Part shown: positions 19,541 through 31,199 of the stretch, piece by piece
Layout: every line of letters begins with the position of its first letter
Position numbering within the stretch: the stretch's first letter is position 1
NCBI RefSeq assembly: GCF_003573695.1
Contig: NC_039368.1
Location: forward strand, 77,452,374 to 77,516,373
DNA from: Papaver somniferum
Taxonomy: Eukaryota > Streptophyta > Magnoliopsida > Ranunculales > Papaveraceae
Direction of reading: 5' to 3'
Length of the DNA stretch: 64,000 nt
Program-made: the position numbers and the translations under genes
Notes under the pieces: generated by a model
Database searches by the model: none
The model's input: the letters and a program-made list of their open reading frames with translations, nothing else
What the model was told of the DNA's origin: nothing

Positions 19541-22384
19541 ATGGACAGAAGTGTTATCTCTATAAATGTACCGCCAGTCTTCAATGGATCGAATTACTCA
19601 TGGTGAAAATTTTTATGCGTGCTTTTATACAAGCTCGTGATTTTCAAACATGGGTTCGTGTTGTTAGTAGCTATGATTCTTTGCTTGTTACAGAAGGCGA
19701 TGTAACTGTTCCAAGGGATATTGGTAGATATGAACCTGACGAGATTCTTGATGTGAAGCAAAATTCTGACAGTTTGAATTCTTTCATACATGCCATTACC
19801 CAAGATCTTCAGCATCTTATGTCGACTTGCACAAAGTCTAAAGAAGCATGTGATATCTTAGAAACCATATTTGAAGTGAATACCTGTAAAAAAGAAGCTA
19901 GGCTTCAAAACATAAATTCTGATTGGGAAAACCTTCGTATGGCAGATGAAGATTCATTTGATGAGTTTAATCACACAGTGTCTGAAATTGTTAATGCATC
20001 TTTTGCATTGGGTAAGACTATTCCTGAAAAGGATATTGTGATGAAGATTCTCAAATCTCTACCATCTAGATACGATTCTAAGTAGCATGCCATATTTGAA
20101 GGAAATAACCTTGATACGCTTTCCAGAAATATTCTAATTGGAAAGTTAAAAATTCTTGATCTTGATCAGAACAAAGTCAGAACATCTGCGTTCAATGCTG
20201 TGACCAATTCAAGTAAATCCTCAAACTTGTCTTGGGCTGATGAATGCTGTTCCAATCATGTTGATTTTGAAAAGTCACTGATAGCATACAATGAATTTGT
20301 AAAAAAGAAGAAATATATGTGATAAACGTCTCTCTCTAGTTAATGCTTAAGATGATTAAATACAAGAAAAATCTTATCTGGGTGTCAACACCTTGGATGC
20401 TTCTGATGGGTGCAATGAACTTGCAGCTCTTGCAGCAGAATCCTCTACCTACTCAATTTCTGATTAAGAACTTGGGTCTGACATAGAGATTTTTGAATTC
20501 GTGAATAGAGAGGTTCTCCAATAAAATCTTCAACTAAAGGCTTCGTTGAAGAAACTTGAATCATCGCTCAAGGTGAAGAATCTTGAGATAGATTGTCTTA
20601 ATGATGAATTTACCAGGACCATGTCTCTAAAGGAAAAAGATATTAATACTCTCAAGGATGACCTGCAAAGGTTATCTAGAAGTTCTGACAAAATCTCAGC
20701 AATGTTATTCGGTCAGAAGTCCTTTGGGAACACAAATGGTTTAGAGTTTAAAAGCAAAACTGTAAACACAAACAACTCCATGGTTCCGATTGATCGTGGA
20801 ACAATGAGTGTTGATTTCTGTGACCAACTCAAGTAAATACTCAAACTTGTCTTGGGCTAATGAATGTTGTTCCAATCATGTTGATTTTGAAAAATCACTG
20901 ATATCATAAAAGATCAATGAATTTGTAAAAAAAGAAGCAATATATGCGATAAACGTCTCTCTCTAGTTAATGCTTAAGATGATTCGATACAAGAAAAATC
21001 TTATCTGGGTGTCAACACCTTGGATGCTTCTGATGGGTGCAATGAACTTGCAGCTCTTGCAGCAGAATCCTCTACCTACTCAATTTCTGATTAAGAACTT
21101 GGATCTGACATAGAGATTTTTGAATTCGTGAATAGAGAGGTTCTCCAAGAAAATCTTCAACTAAAGGCTTCGTTGAAGAAACTTGAATCATCGCTCCAGG
21201 TGAAGAATCTTGAGATAGATTGTCTTAATGATGAATTCACCAGAACCATGTCTCTAAAGGAAAAAGAGATTAATACTCTCAAGGATGACCTGCAAAGGTT
21301 ATCTAGAAGTTCTGACAAAATCTCAGCAATGTTATTCGGTCAGAAGTCCTTTGGGAACACAAATGGTTTAGAGTTTAAAAGCAAAACTGTAAACACAAAC
21401 AAATCCATGGTTCCGATTGATCGTGGAACAATGAGTGTTGATTGTTGTGACCAACTCAAGTAAATACTCAAACTTGTCTTGGGCTGATGAATGTTGTTCC
21501 AATCATGTTGATTTTGAAAAATCACTGATAGCATAAAAGATCAATGAATTTGTAAAAAAAGAAGCAATATATGCGATAAACGTCTCTCTCTAGTTAATGC
21601 TTAAGATGATTCAATACAAGAAAAATCTTATCTGGGTGTCAACACCTTGGATGCTTCTGATGGGTGCAATGAACTTGCAGCTCTTGCAGCAGAATCCTCT
21701 ACCTACTCAATTTCTGATTAAGAACTTGGGTCTGACATAAAGATTTTTGAATTCGTGAATAAAGAGGTTCTCCAAGAAAATCTTCAACTAAAGGCTTCGT
21801 TGAAGAAACTTGAATCATCGCTCCAGGTGAAGAATCTTGAGATAGATTGTCTTAATGATGAATTCACCAGAACCATGTCTCTAAAGGAAAAAGAGATTAA
21901 TACTCTCAAGGATGATCTTCAAAGGTTATCTAGAAGTTCTGACAAAATCTCAGCAATGTTATTCGGTCAGAAGTCCTTTGGGAACTCTATTGGTTTAGAG
22001 TTTAAAAGAAAAACTGTAAGCACAAACAACTCCATGGTTCCGATTGATCGTGGAACAATGAGTTGAACAATGAGTGTTGATTGTTGTGATAAACATGAGG
22101 CATTTCAACAGAACAAAAAATTCTTATTGATTTGTTCGTTTTTTGGAAATGAAAATCATGTTCAAAGTACGTGTTGGAGATTCAAGAGGAACAAAAAAAG
22201 AATTGTCAAACTTCAAGAGAACATGCAAATGATGAATCTGGATTTGGATAATGAACAAGGTTTTCCTATAAAATCCAGTAATTCCAGACTCAGACGAGGT
22301 AAGAAAATTGTTTATACAACAAACCTTGATAATCCACTATGTGGTAAAGGATGTGAGCATTCAGCTCACCCCGTCACTGTCTAA
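19541..22384 (+). pseudogene. copia-type gag (UBN2-like) with triplicated coiled-coil segment
   Basis: Start ATG at 19541 (MDRSVISINVPPVFNGSNYSW), then a one-base frameshift near 19604 into IFMRAFIQARDFQTW. The FNGSNYSW...MRAFIQARDFQTW pattern and the later helical body (EACDILETIFEV, NSDWENLRMADEDSFDEF, LKSLPSRYDSK) are typical of copia gag of the UBN2/DUF4219 type. A stop follows at 20083-20085, but the frame goes on beyond it. Three tandem copies of a coiled-coil segment come next. The C-terminal zinc knuckle reads C-S-F-F-G-N-E-N-H-V-Q-S-T-C near 22132-22173; the second cysteine is replaced by phenylalanine. The ORF ends at 22384 and no protease, integrase or reverse transcriptase follows. 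Confidence 0.8.
20203..22089 (+). repeat. three tandem copies of a 620-640-bp gag segment
   Basis: Units start at 20203, 20823 and 21450 with 'accaa.tcaagtaaat.ctcaaacttgtc' and are nearly identical, differing at scattered positions. Each encodes the same coiled-coil stretch (LKKLESSLQVKNLEIDCLND, then a long K/E/L-rich heptad segment and SAMLFGQKSFG). Each also holds the same stops between coding parts (for example GATAAACGTC), so the block multiplied after the ORF had already decayed. Unit 3 ends with a small extra duplication (CAATGAGTTGAACAATGAGT). Confidence 0.9.
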
Positions 22385-22604
22385 TACCAGTGACGTCCGC
22401 ATCCTCATCTTTAACTTGAGAAAATGAGGTTTGCATCAAGGTGGCTCAAGTTGTGTATTTTTCCATTTTTCTCTTTTTTGTTAACAAAATATTCATCTAA
22501 TAATTTAGATTATGGATAATAAACCTTGAGAGACTTTTTCAAAGTTCTTCTAGGGTTTTGGTGTCCATAACTCTATTTATAATCATTTGTAATCAAAGTC
22601 CTTC
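22385..22604 (+). other. noncoding tail between gag and LTR remnant
   Basis: No ORF and no polypurine tract recognised. The pol region and the start of the 3' LTR have been deleted or never existed here. Confidence 0.4.
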
Positions 22605-22807
22605 TTCTCTTATATTCAATCGGGCTCGCAGATTTATATTTGCTGATTGCATATTGAATTGAGAGATAGAGATATTAACTCTTTGATATACGTTTCTTAA
22701 GATTGAGTCTAACTGTCTAGTTGATTCTCTTGAAAGTATATTGGAGTTAGTCCATACAGATTGCTAAGCGAAATATTGGGTGAGGCTGTTAGACCGCCGC
22801 TTTTTCA
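22605..22807 (+). repeat. LTR-D, terminal 200 bp of a 3' LTR
   Basis: From TCTTATATTCAATCGGGCTC to ...CGCCGCTTTTTCA it matches the last 200 bp of LTR-B and LTR-C. What follows (TACTCACAAT...) is not a primer site, as expected for the outer end of a 3' LTR. Confidence 0.75.
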
Positions 22808-22930
22808 TACTCACAATAATTTCTATTCCAAAACCTAGTTATCCTTCTTAAAACAAAAGAATAAATTCTCATAAGAAGTTTCCTAGACAAAAATAAAAAT
22901 AACTCTTAGAAAAGACGCAACCGAAGATCA

Positions 22931-23209
22931 TCAGACATGACCAGCAACCAGACATCGAACATAGACAAGCTCATCAGTTGCTTTCTTTAGTTCGTTTTTC
23001 AGAAATTCAAGATTCTTTATTGCAATTCCAAGTTGTTCACGTATGACATTAAAATCTCGAAGAAAATTTCCTACCAGTTGAGATGACATCTGAACTGGAA
23101 GTTTCTATTCATGATGAACAACATGGTAGCAAGTTATGAAAACAGGGTTCTCGTGAAACTCCATAACCTTTCCTTTCTCAACTTTGTCTTCCTTGTTGCA
23201 TCCATCCAT
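22931..23209 (-). pseudogene. small coiled-coil accessory ORF, one nonsense codon
   Basis: A 93-codon frame from ATG at 23207-23209 (MDGCNKEDKVEKGK) to TGA at 22931-22933, with one in-frame TAG at 23105-23107 (codon 35). The segment after the stop reads SSQLVGNFLRDFNVIREQL and continues as a leucine- and lysine-rich helix (KNLEFLKNELKKATDEL). This aligns with the ORF at 41192-41602 in the LTR-F element (SAEVVHDFLKYFGEAKQ, then LKDLDKLKTELEKV), including hydrophobic spacing and the KGK/KRK basic patch upstream. It lies downstream, in transcription sense, of LTR-E, with the gag and primer site apparently lost. Function unknown. Confidence 0.5.
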
Positions 23210-23703
23210 TGTGCACACCACAAAAATTCAGTAGAACTTTTGACTTTACAAAACGTGTATGTATCATGAGAAGATGAAAGACATGATACATACATATATG
23301 AGTGCTTCATAGGAAAACCCTATGAAGAGGATCATTAGTAAAGATATCAACAGATTAGCTTTACATGGAATCATTGTTAACATTATGCAGAGGATCATTA
23401 GTTTATGTAAAGCAAGTTGCCTACTTTTTTATTTTCCAGCGATCCAGATCGGAAGCACAATTTGCACGCTGGGAGAAGGTACGCCAAGAGAAGGAAATTA
23501 GATAAAGACAACAATTCACTGACCGTGATGGCCATCCCGGAGAAAAAACAATACACGTATTGTAACTAAAGTATGCAGAGAATCATTACTATCCTCTTTA
23601 ATATTATCGTAACGTATTGTAACATTATGCAGAGGAATATGCAAAGAATCATTATTATCCTCATTCTGTTGTCAAATAGGTGGTTTCTGATAATTTTACA
23701 AAT
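23210..23703. other. spacer with short repeated motif
   Basis: No gene recognised. The motif ATTATGCAGAGGATCATTA and variants recur about four times (near 23320, 23390, 23570 and 23625-23650). Some copies have a CATCATTA/ATTATCCTC tail. Confidence 0.4.
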
Positions 23704-25953
23704 ATGCGAGCCCGATTGAATATAAGAGATATAACTTGAATAGTACAAAAGACCAATGTTCAAGGATCAATCAATTTCAATCAACAACCAAAGGTTGGAT
23801 TTACCAATTGATCGATTCAACGCACAACCCATGATATTTCAATTATATAACAAAATATAACGCGGGAAAGAAATAACACAGACACCAGAAGTTTTGTTAA
23901 CGAGGAAACCGCAAATGCAGAAAACCCCCGGGACCTAGTCCATATTTGAGCACCACACTGTATTAAGCCGCTACAGACACTAGCCTACTCCAATTCAACT
24001 TCGGACTGGAATGTTGTTGATCCCTAATCAATCTCACACTGATCAAGGTACGGTCGCGTTCCTTACGCCTCAAGAACCACGCCGGATTCTGCGCACTTGA
24101 TTTCCTTAGCTGATCTCACCCACAATTAAGAGTTGCTACGACCTAAAGTAGAAGACTTGATAAACAAATTTGTATCACACATAAAAGTCTATTAAATAGA
24201 TGAATCTGTCTCCCACAGAAATGTCTACGAGTTTTTGTTTCGTATTTTGATAAATCAAGGTGAACATGAACCAACTGATAAACCGGACTTATTTTCCCAA
24301 AGAACATCCTAGTATTATCAATTACCTCGTAATAGTCTTAATCTATTAAAGAAATAAGATATTGTGGAACCACAAATGATGAGACGAAGGTGTTTGTGAC
24401 TACTTTTCAATCTTGCCTATCGGAAATAAAATCTCGAGAAAATCTTAAAGAAGATAGCACTCAATCACAATAGAAAAAAACAAGATCAGAACATGCAACT
24501 ATAGAGAAAATAGTTCGGTCTGGCTTCACAATCCCAATGAAGTCTTTAAGTGCTTAACCTACAGGGTTTCGTGAAAAACCTAAGGTTAAAGGAGAATCGA
24601 CTCTACTCGCAACTTCTATCATACATGAGGTGTAGGTATTAGGTTTCCCAGTTGCTAGAGTTCTCATTTAGTCCTTTATATATATTTCAAATCAGGGTTT
24701 GCAATCTAAGTTACCTTGGTAACAAAGCATTCAATATTCACCTTTAGATGAAAACCTGATTAAATTCAAGCTAATATCTTTCAACCGTTAGATCGAACTT
24801 AGCTTATTATACACAAATGAAATGTACCTTCATTTAGGTTTGAGTAACCGTACCTAAACGTGTACACTTAGTCGGTTCAACAATAGTTAACCAATGGTTA
24901 GCCATATGAGCACTTACATACCAACCTTATTCCTATTTACCATAACTAGTTCAAATGACTCAAATGAAACTAGTTAGAGAGTTGTTCAATTATTTAGATC
25001 TCACAGAAGTATACAAGACACAATTTAAGAAAAATCGATTTTGATTCAATCGAATCAATTCACGAACATCATATCCACGGTTTGCCAAAGATTGCATTCC
25101 TTAATATATAAATGTATCAGTTTATGAACAACCGATTTTAGAACATAACCTACTTAAGTATCCAAACGGGTACGCATACCTAAGTAGCCAGACTGAGTTT
25201 GGTTTTTCCAGTACGCGTACTGGTACGCATACCATTACACTTCCAAACTCCAGCAGAAATTCACGGAACCCAAACTTCCGCCAGTACACGTACGGGTACA
25301 CATACTTAGGTTCCTGACTTCCAACAACCAACCAGTATACGTACGGGTACGCATACTTAGGTTCCCGGTTTTGGATCTTACACAAGTGTGAATACACACT
25401 ATGTTTATATCCAAACATGGTTACTTGTTCTAAACTCTCATTTCAATCATTGAAACTTTCTTATAAGATGACAATCGTTGTTATCCGCAAACTATTAGCA
25501 TCAAAGCGATTTTCAAGTTATTGAAATAATCAATATGACTTTCGTCAATAGTTAAAGATGAACTTGGTTAAAGAAAAAGCTTTTCAACACATATTTCAAG
25601 AAATATATAAGCGAGTTAAACTCGGCTCGAAATAGAAAAAGTGTATAATTGAAGTCTATAGCAATACGACTTTTGTCTCAAATAGGAGATAGAGTAGATA
25701 GACTTTTGAGTGATAGATAAGTTCAAGTCTTCACATACCTTTTGTTGATGAAGTTCCACAAGTTCCCTTGAGTAGTTCTTCGTCTTCATTTGATAAACAT
25801 CATGGAGTCTAAAGCTCAACTACACTTACTATCCTAATCCGAGACTTAGCTATAAGTAGACTAGAAATCAAGACTTATAGTTTTGGCAACTAAACTTGAC
25901 AAACAATCTTGAGATAACAACACTTGCGAGTTCGACCGAGCAGTGCTCTAACA
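23704..25953 (-). repeat. LTR-E, minus orientation, 3' end truncated (about 2.25 kb)
   Basis: On the minus strand starts TGTTAGAGCACTG at 25953 and matches LTR-B/C/F, but similarity stops at 'gggctcgca' near 23704, so the last 170 bp or so are missing. It has a GTACGCGTAC/GTACGCATAC array at 25135-25375 and the conserved block at about 23870-23990. The sequence upstream of its start is a fragment of a copia pol, so the element inserted into, or recombined with, a copia element. Confidence 0.82.
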
Positions 25954-25954
25954 A

Positions 25955-26352
25955 TGTATATCAGAGGATATTCCAAGACGCTACATTTGTGTATTTAATC
26001 TTGTATGATGATATGTTGATAGCTTACAAAGTTATATACAAAAGTTCAAATTGCAGCTAAGTAGTAAGCTTGAGATAAAAGATGTCCTTATCTTAGAAAG
26101 ATTATGTTGAGATGGTTTTTGGAGATGTTTGGTATGAAATATGCAAAACCTGTAAGTATTCCTTTGGAAGAACACTTTAGACTTCTTGCAATTATCACCT
26201 CAAAATGAAGACGAGGAAAAGTACATATTTCGAGTTCCTTACGCAAATAGAAAGTGTTAAGAGATCTTAAGGGAAAATGGTGACTGTAATCAAGTCTAAG
26301 ACGATGATGGAAAGTGGTGAATGGTGATAATATCAAGTCTAAGGTGAAGATT
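25955..26352 (+). pseudogene. copia pol fragment (reverse transcriptase region) and its 3' end
   Basis: Plus-strand translation in shifting frames gives LYDDMLIAYK (decayed catalytic box, where YVDDMLIA is expected), FGMKYAKPVSIPLEEHF, then PQNEDEEKYIFRVPYANRK. These are the ordered hallmarks of the C-terminal part of plant copia reverse transcriptase. At least three frameshifts or stops interrupt it. The phrase 'aatatcaagtctaaggtgaagatt' near 26330-26352 resembles a copia polypurine tract, and the following 220 bp may be a decayed LTR start. This is the only copia-type pol trace in the window. Confidence 0.65.
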
Positions 26353-26578
26353 TTTTATAATATTCCTTGAATATATTCTTGTGTACTATTTGGTCTTTCC
26401 CTTTTTTTTTGGACCAACAATCCATTTAGTTAACTTGTAACCTAAAGGCATAAGGAGAAAAGGATATTAAAATTTCTTCGTAACAAATAGATTTATGTTG
26501 TTCTTGAGAGAGTGTGAATCACAGATGGGATAGGGTTCTTAAGTAGAGTTCGACTGATTATTCATGTAAACCTGTTTT
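26353..26578 (+). other. probable remnant of the copia 3' LTR
   Basis: Follows the polypurine-like tract and is cut by LTR-A' at 26579. It begins TTTTATAATATTCC instead of the expected TG. Support is positional only. Confidence 0.3.
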
Positions 26579-28738
26579 TGAAAAGAGGAGGGTACCCAGA
26601 TACACCATAATCTTTTTGTTTGATAACAACCCGTTCAATTTATACTGTGTATAAACCTCTTGGAGCAACAATCACTCAAGGAATATTTCAACACGGTGTC
26701 CACTTGAAATAGGGTTAGTCCGGACTGGTCTAACAAAGTGATAATATCAAAGTCAAGTTGAGAAATCCAATACACTTTGTGTGATCGTCTATGGATATGA
26801 AATCGAGACAATACAACAACAAACTATTCACTTGATAACCGAAATCTTATAAGATAAATATCAAGTGCCTAATTAACGTGCAAGTGTATTTACTTTAATT
26901 ATAATATAAAAACAATTATAATGCGAAAATAAAGTAAAGCACACATACCAGAATTTTGTTAACGAGGAAACTGCAAATGCAGAAAAATCCCGGGAGCTAG
27001 TAAAGTATTAAATACTCAATTGAATTAAGATGTTACAAAAAGTAAACCTGTAACTTCGTGTAGACAATACTAAGTAAACTAAAGTCCGATTTACTCAGCT
27101 TCAGCAATATTCTTGATTTGATAATATCTAGCAGAACCGAAGTTCTCAATAGATATTTGATACCATATGTCCTAGAAGAACATGCTTCTCTTTAGGACTA
27201 GATCTAATTTATCTTCTTAATGGTTCACAACAACTTCTTCTTCAAATCTTCAAAATCTTCAATCTTCGATTTAATCTTCAAAGTAACAATCTGCAAAAAA
27301 AAACTTGATTCCTTATTGATTTGTCGCACAAAATGGAGTCTGTTAACAATGGAAAATTAATGAATCTATGTTACAGATCTAGAAAAACTTAGATCCGTAA
27401 AAACGTTAAATCTTTGATCTAGTTTGAGTGAACCTTATATCAGAAGAGAAGGTTCTCAAGAATAAACAAACTAGGTGCAATCAAAGATTCAACGACCGTT
27501 AGTCAATCAAATCAATCGAAAAAAAAAGATAAATCACAATTATCTAGTTTCCCACCAACAATACTAATACAGCTTCTCAATCCCAAAGAAGACTTTAAAC
27601 TGAGCGTCCTTAAGAGATTTCGCCTAATTAGGTTACTCTCCCCTCCAAATAGGCGGCTTCACCAGTAACAACACAACTGAGGAAGTTTGAAGGATTAGTT
27701 TGCTAGAAATGCAAACTTCAAGTATTTATAGACAAGGAAGTTTGGACACAAAGGAATTTCCAAAACCGAAAATATTCTCAAGATATGCAATAAGTCCAAA
27801 TTCGGTTTTCACAATTCCTGGAAATGCTCTATCCAAAATATTGATCGAAAATCTCTTTGGAAAATTTCTAACTAGTAAATGCACATTATTAATTCTTATT
27901 TTCCAAAATCAAAAACCTTAAATAAAAGATTCTTAACTTATTTAATTTCAATCCTGGGATTTTATTTCTTTAGCTATTAAGGAATAACTTTGAACAATAA
28001 AAGATAAGCATTACCGCATGTGTTAAAAGTGTGTCAACATCCTTACTTTGTAAGTCCTCTTTCATAATTAAAACCTTGAAACCGATTTGCCACACTTCCA
28101 AACAAGTTTAGAATTGGTTCATCCGACTTTCAAGAACTATGTGATTTATCAAGAACACTCAATCACAAATCATGGGTTTAACGGTTCTACCAAAACAAGT
28201 TTCGGTTCTACCTCCATGTGAGTATTGTGCATAGTCACACTATCTTTCCTACATTAGTTGACTAGGTACTAGGATTGGTTCCCCATATATATATGGTATC
28301 TAACTTATATGTGTTGCACATTCCCATAGAATCGGTTCCCCTTTGCCTAAAAACGTGTTGCACATGTCCATAGGATCAGTTCCCCTTTCTTCTATAAACC
28401 TTGATGCACCTCATACAAGGATCGATTCCCCTTTGTGATGTGTTGCACCTCTTACTAGGATCGGTTCCCCTTTACCCAGAGTAGGTCTTACAAACTCACT
28501 AACTCGATCACACCATCAGGTGATTACTTAAGATCAGTTTCACTAATAAAAGTCATACCAATACATAAGTCGGGCCTTTGTGAATAGTTCTACCAAGAAC
28601 ACAACCAAGTCATGAGAGGTTATACTAGTCACACATATTGGTTGTTCAAAAGATGTGCAATGAATAACAATACCAATAACGCCTGGCGATTTCCTTTTCG
28701 ATTCACGAAACAAGTTCATAAACTTACTTCCTTAAGAT
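26579..28738 (-). repeat. LTR-A', second copy of LTR-A, minus orientation, 5'-truncated
   Basis: Reverse complement of LTR-A from about 4003 to its end: '...gggtaccctcctcttttca' on the minus strand ends at 26579. It contains the GGAACCGATYC array at 28270-28470 and the conserved block at 26930-27010. About 480 bp of the LTR start is missing at 28738. The flank beyond its end is neither a primer site nor the flank of LTR-A, so this is a solo or 3' LTR remnant. Confidence 0.78.
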
Positions 28739-29329
28739 CGAACTATTATAAATCCCTGTGTGTGTTCTTGATTTACTTTGACTTCATTTATATTTCATAT
28801 CTTGATTGATTGTGCTATCTTATGCCATTTTTTCTAACACAACAAAATAAACGATGGACAAAAGAAAGAAAAACATTACCCATAGAACCATATTTCCCTA
28901 ACAACCAGTTCGATTTGTACCAATTTCCTTCCACCCAGAGATCAACTCAAGCAAAACAACTCAACCATATGGTTGATAGTTTAATTTTTTTTTTATGCAT
29001 TACACTAATATAAAAACAAAAATAACCTAATAAACAATCTGATAATCTACCGTAATGCATTTCATTGGTGAAAAAAAACCTAATAAGTATGCTAACAAGA
29101 ACTACATAAATAAAGAAAAACCTAGCATTTAATTCAAATGAAAATAGTTTTTTTGATCTGATAAAAGTAAATAGTTTCATAAATCAATACTTAAAAAATC
29201 AGAAATCTTTGCTTTCGTCCTAATTCACAATCCCATGATTCGCTCTTCTCCACTGAAAAATGAAAAGATATTTGAGATAATGTTGATAATCCATCTGGAG
29301 CCTCAATAAAACCAAAAAAAAATCTTCTT
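28739..29329. other. AT-rich DNA, no gene seen
   Basis: Short ORFs here lack domains, compositional bias or conserved neighbours. Nothing assignable. Confidence 0.4.
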
Positions 29330-29910
29330 GTCCGGGATTCCTTATAACTTTAGACAAGTGATCTACTATGATATTTACTTTTTGGGGATAATGTTTGATA
29401 TAAAAAACTTGTTATTCTTTGAAGAGGCTACACTACCAACCCAACGAACTCCAACATACCTAAAATGTCGATGCAATTATCTTCTTGTTGCTCTAAAAAG
29501 GCAGTTGCAAGAATTTTATTTGAAATTATACGAATAGCAACCTTGCAGTCAGTGAAAATCATGATGCCAAAAATTCTTTTGCGGACGTAAAATTATGAAG
29601 CTTTGAGAATAGCTTCGACTTCATAATAAGTGTCGTCATGGGGATTTACAGCACCTCCATTGAGGCCGAATCTAAAATTTCGATGAAATTATCTTCTTGT
29701 TGCGCTAGAAAGGACACTCTTAGGATCATTCCCAGTTGCAGGATTTGTATTTGAATTAGACGAATATCAAATTCGCAGACAGTGAAAATCATGATGCCAA
29801 AATTTCTTTTGCGAACACAAAATTCTGAAACTTTGAGAATAGTTTCGACTTCACAGTAAGTGTTGTCATGAGAATTTATAGAACTTTCATTGAGGCTGAA
29901 TCTGACAACT
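29330..29910 (-). pseudogene. tandemly duplicated scrap of a LINE-type RNase H
   Basis: Two copies of about 215-240 bp lie next to each other (29470-29670 and 29675-29905), sharing 'cagtgaaaatcatgatgccaaaa', 'tttgagaata', 'cttcgacttca' and 'tcattgaggc'. On the minus strand both translate to DTYYEVEAILKASKF and variants followed by IMIFTDC. This resembles the acidic-residue helix (E..A) and the following strand with a catalytic D in plant non-LTR RNase H domains (RVT_3 type). Stops and substitutions show decay; the surrounding element has not been found. Confidence 0.45.
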
Positions 29911-30205
29911 CATGTATTTGTGTTGATTGCTACACTTTATCCTCCATTTTTTACGGTGTACATATACGAGTCCTCGCTGTCTACGTACCACTGCCATCGA
30001 CACATCGACGACTTGAGAATGATACACCATTTTTGCCATATACTTCAATACTTTAAAAATTCAAACCTAACTAGATTTCTCCATTTCACATTTCCAATAA
30101 TTTTACACAAAATTGGTTAAAAAGACCAAAATCAACAATTCCTTGGTGAAAAGGATACTTAAATTTTGATACTGTTTAAATGGACCATAATGAAAAAATA
30201 ATCAG

Positions 30206-30345
30206 GATGTAAACAGTTTCATCCTACCCATTTTCAAATACTTTTTCTTATTTTTAATTTACATCAGGATGCATCCAGTTTCATCCTTATTATTTTTTAA
30301 GTTTAAGTCAGGATGAATCCAGTTTCATCCTTACTATTCTTTTGG
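30206..30345. repeat. three imperfect copies of a 24-bp motif
   Basis: CAGGATGNANNCAGTTTCATCCT occurs at about 30209, 30264 and 30311, separated by T-rich spacers of 25-35 bp. Each copy is partly self-complementary (AGGATG...CATCCT) and could form a hairpin. Confidence 0.7.
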
Positions 30346-31199
30346 TGTCCATTTCACTCGTAATAATTTTTACTCGTCCATTTGGACCACGTTTTAAAAA
30401 TATTTGGACAAATGACTCATTTTTCGATAATTTTAACATTGTTCAAAATTAGCAGAACTATATTCCTAATCTTCTTTTTTTTTAGTTTTAAGAGCTAACC
30501 AGATTAGCACCATGAGTTACCTCAAGAAGGCCGATATTTTTACGAACCTTTAAACATGTATTTTCATGTTAACCATGATTAGTAACATGCTCTCCAGCAC
30601 CACAATTTCTTAATAATTTGTCATTCTATCATTAAAACAACAAATTTACACGCCCTAAATATATTGTTCATGACCTGGTCTACAGTTTCCATCAAAATAA
30701 AAATTTAATCTAGTAATAAATCTCAATCAAGTTTATTCAAATGGATCGATTCTCACAACACCACCTTTAGAACTATTTCCAACACAAGCAGCAATCTAAA
30801 GTAACATACAACAAAAAAGTGTACCTGAGGCATATTTATAATAATATTTGATAGTCATCAAATATACTTAACAATGATTGAAAGATTATCAGATGTATTA
30901 TAAACGTGAGGAAGAAAATCATAAGCATTAACTAGTGCAATATTTTCAAAATTAGGAAACATCTAAAGCGTAGGTATGAAACCCAGACCACCAAGAGTAT
31001 GCCTATGAAACCTAGAATCAATGATCATTTACTAGTTAGTATCGAATCTGTCGACACATTGTATAAAGTTTGAGTAACATGATAGTTTCACGAAAGACAT
31101 TGAAATATGTTACACCCTTTACAACGTCGAGAAAGACATTGAAATATGTGATAGAGGGTCTATCGACATGAAAAAATATACATTTGTGTTCGAAACAAA
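30346..31199. other. unassigned intergenic DNA
   Basis: No ORF, terminal repeat or RNA gene recognised. A short duplication ('gaaagacattgaaatatg') occurs at 31093 and 31131. Confidence 0.35.

Noticed and set aside
20203..22089. Possible CRISPR-like or satellite array
   Set aside because: Units are over 600 bp, only three, and encode a gag coiled coil; there is no repeat-spacer structure.
22808..23209. Continuation of the gag element at 17466-22807
   Set aside because: The coding strand is opposite, and the small ORF matches the family of the minus-strand LTR-F element, so it belongs with LTR-E.
30206..30345. Repeat cluster as a CRISPR array
   Set aside because: Only three imperfect units in eukaryotic nuclear DNA, with T-rich spacers and no cas genes.
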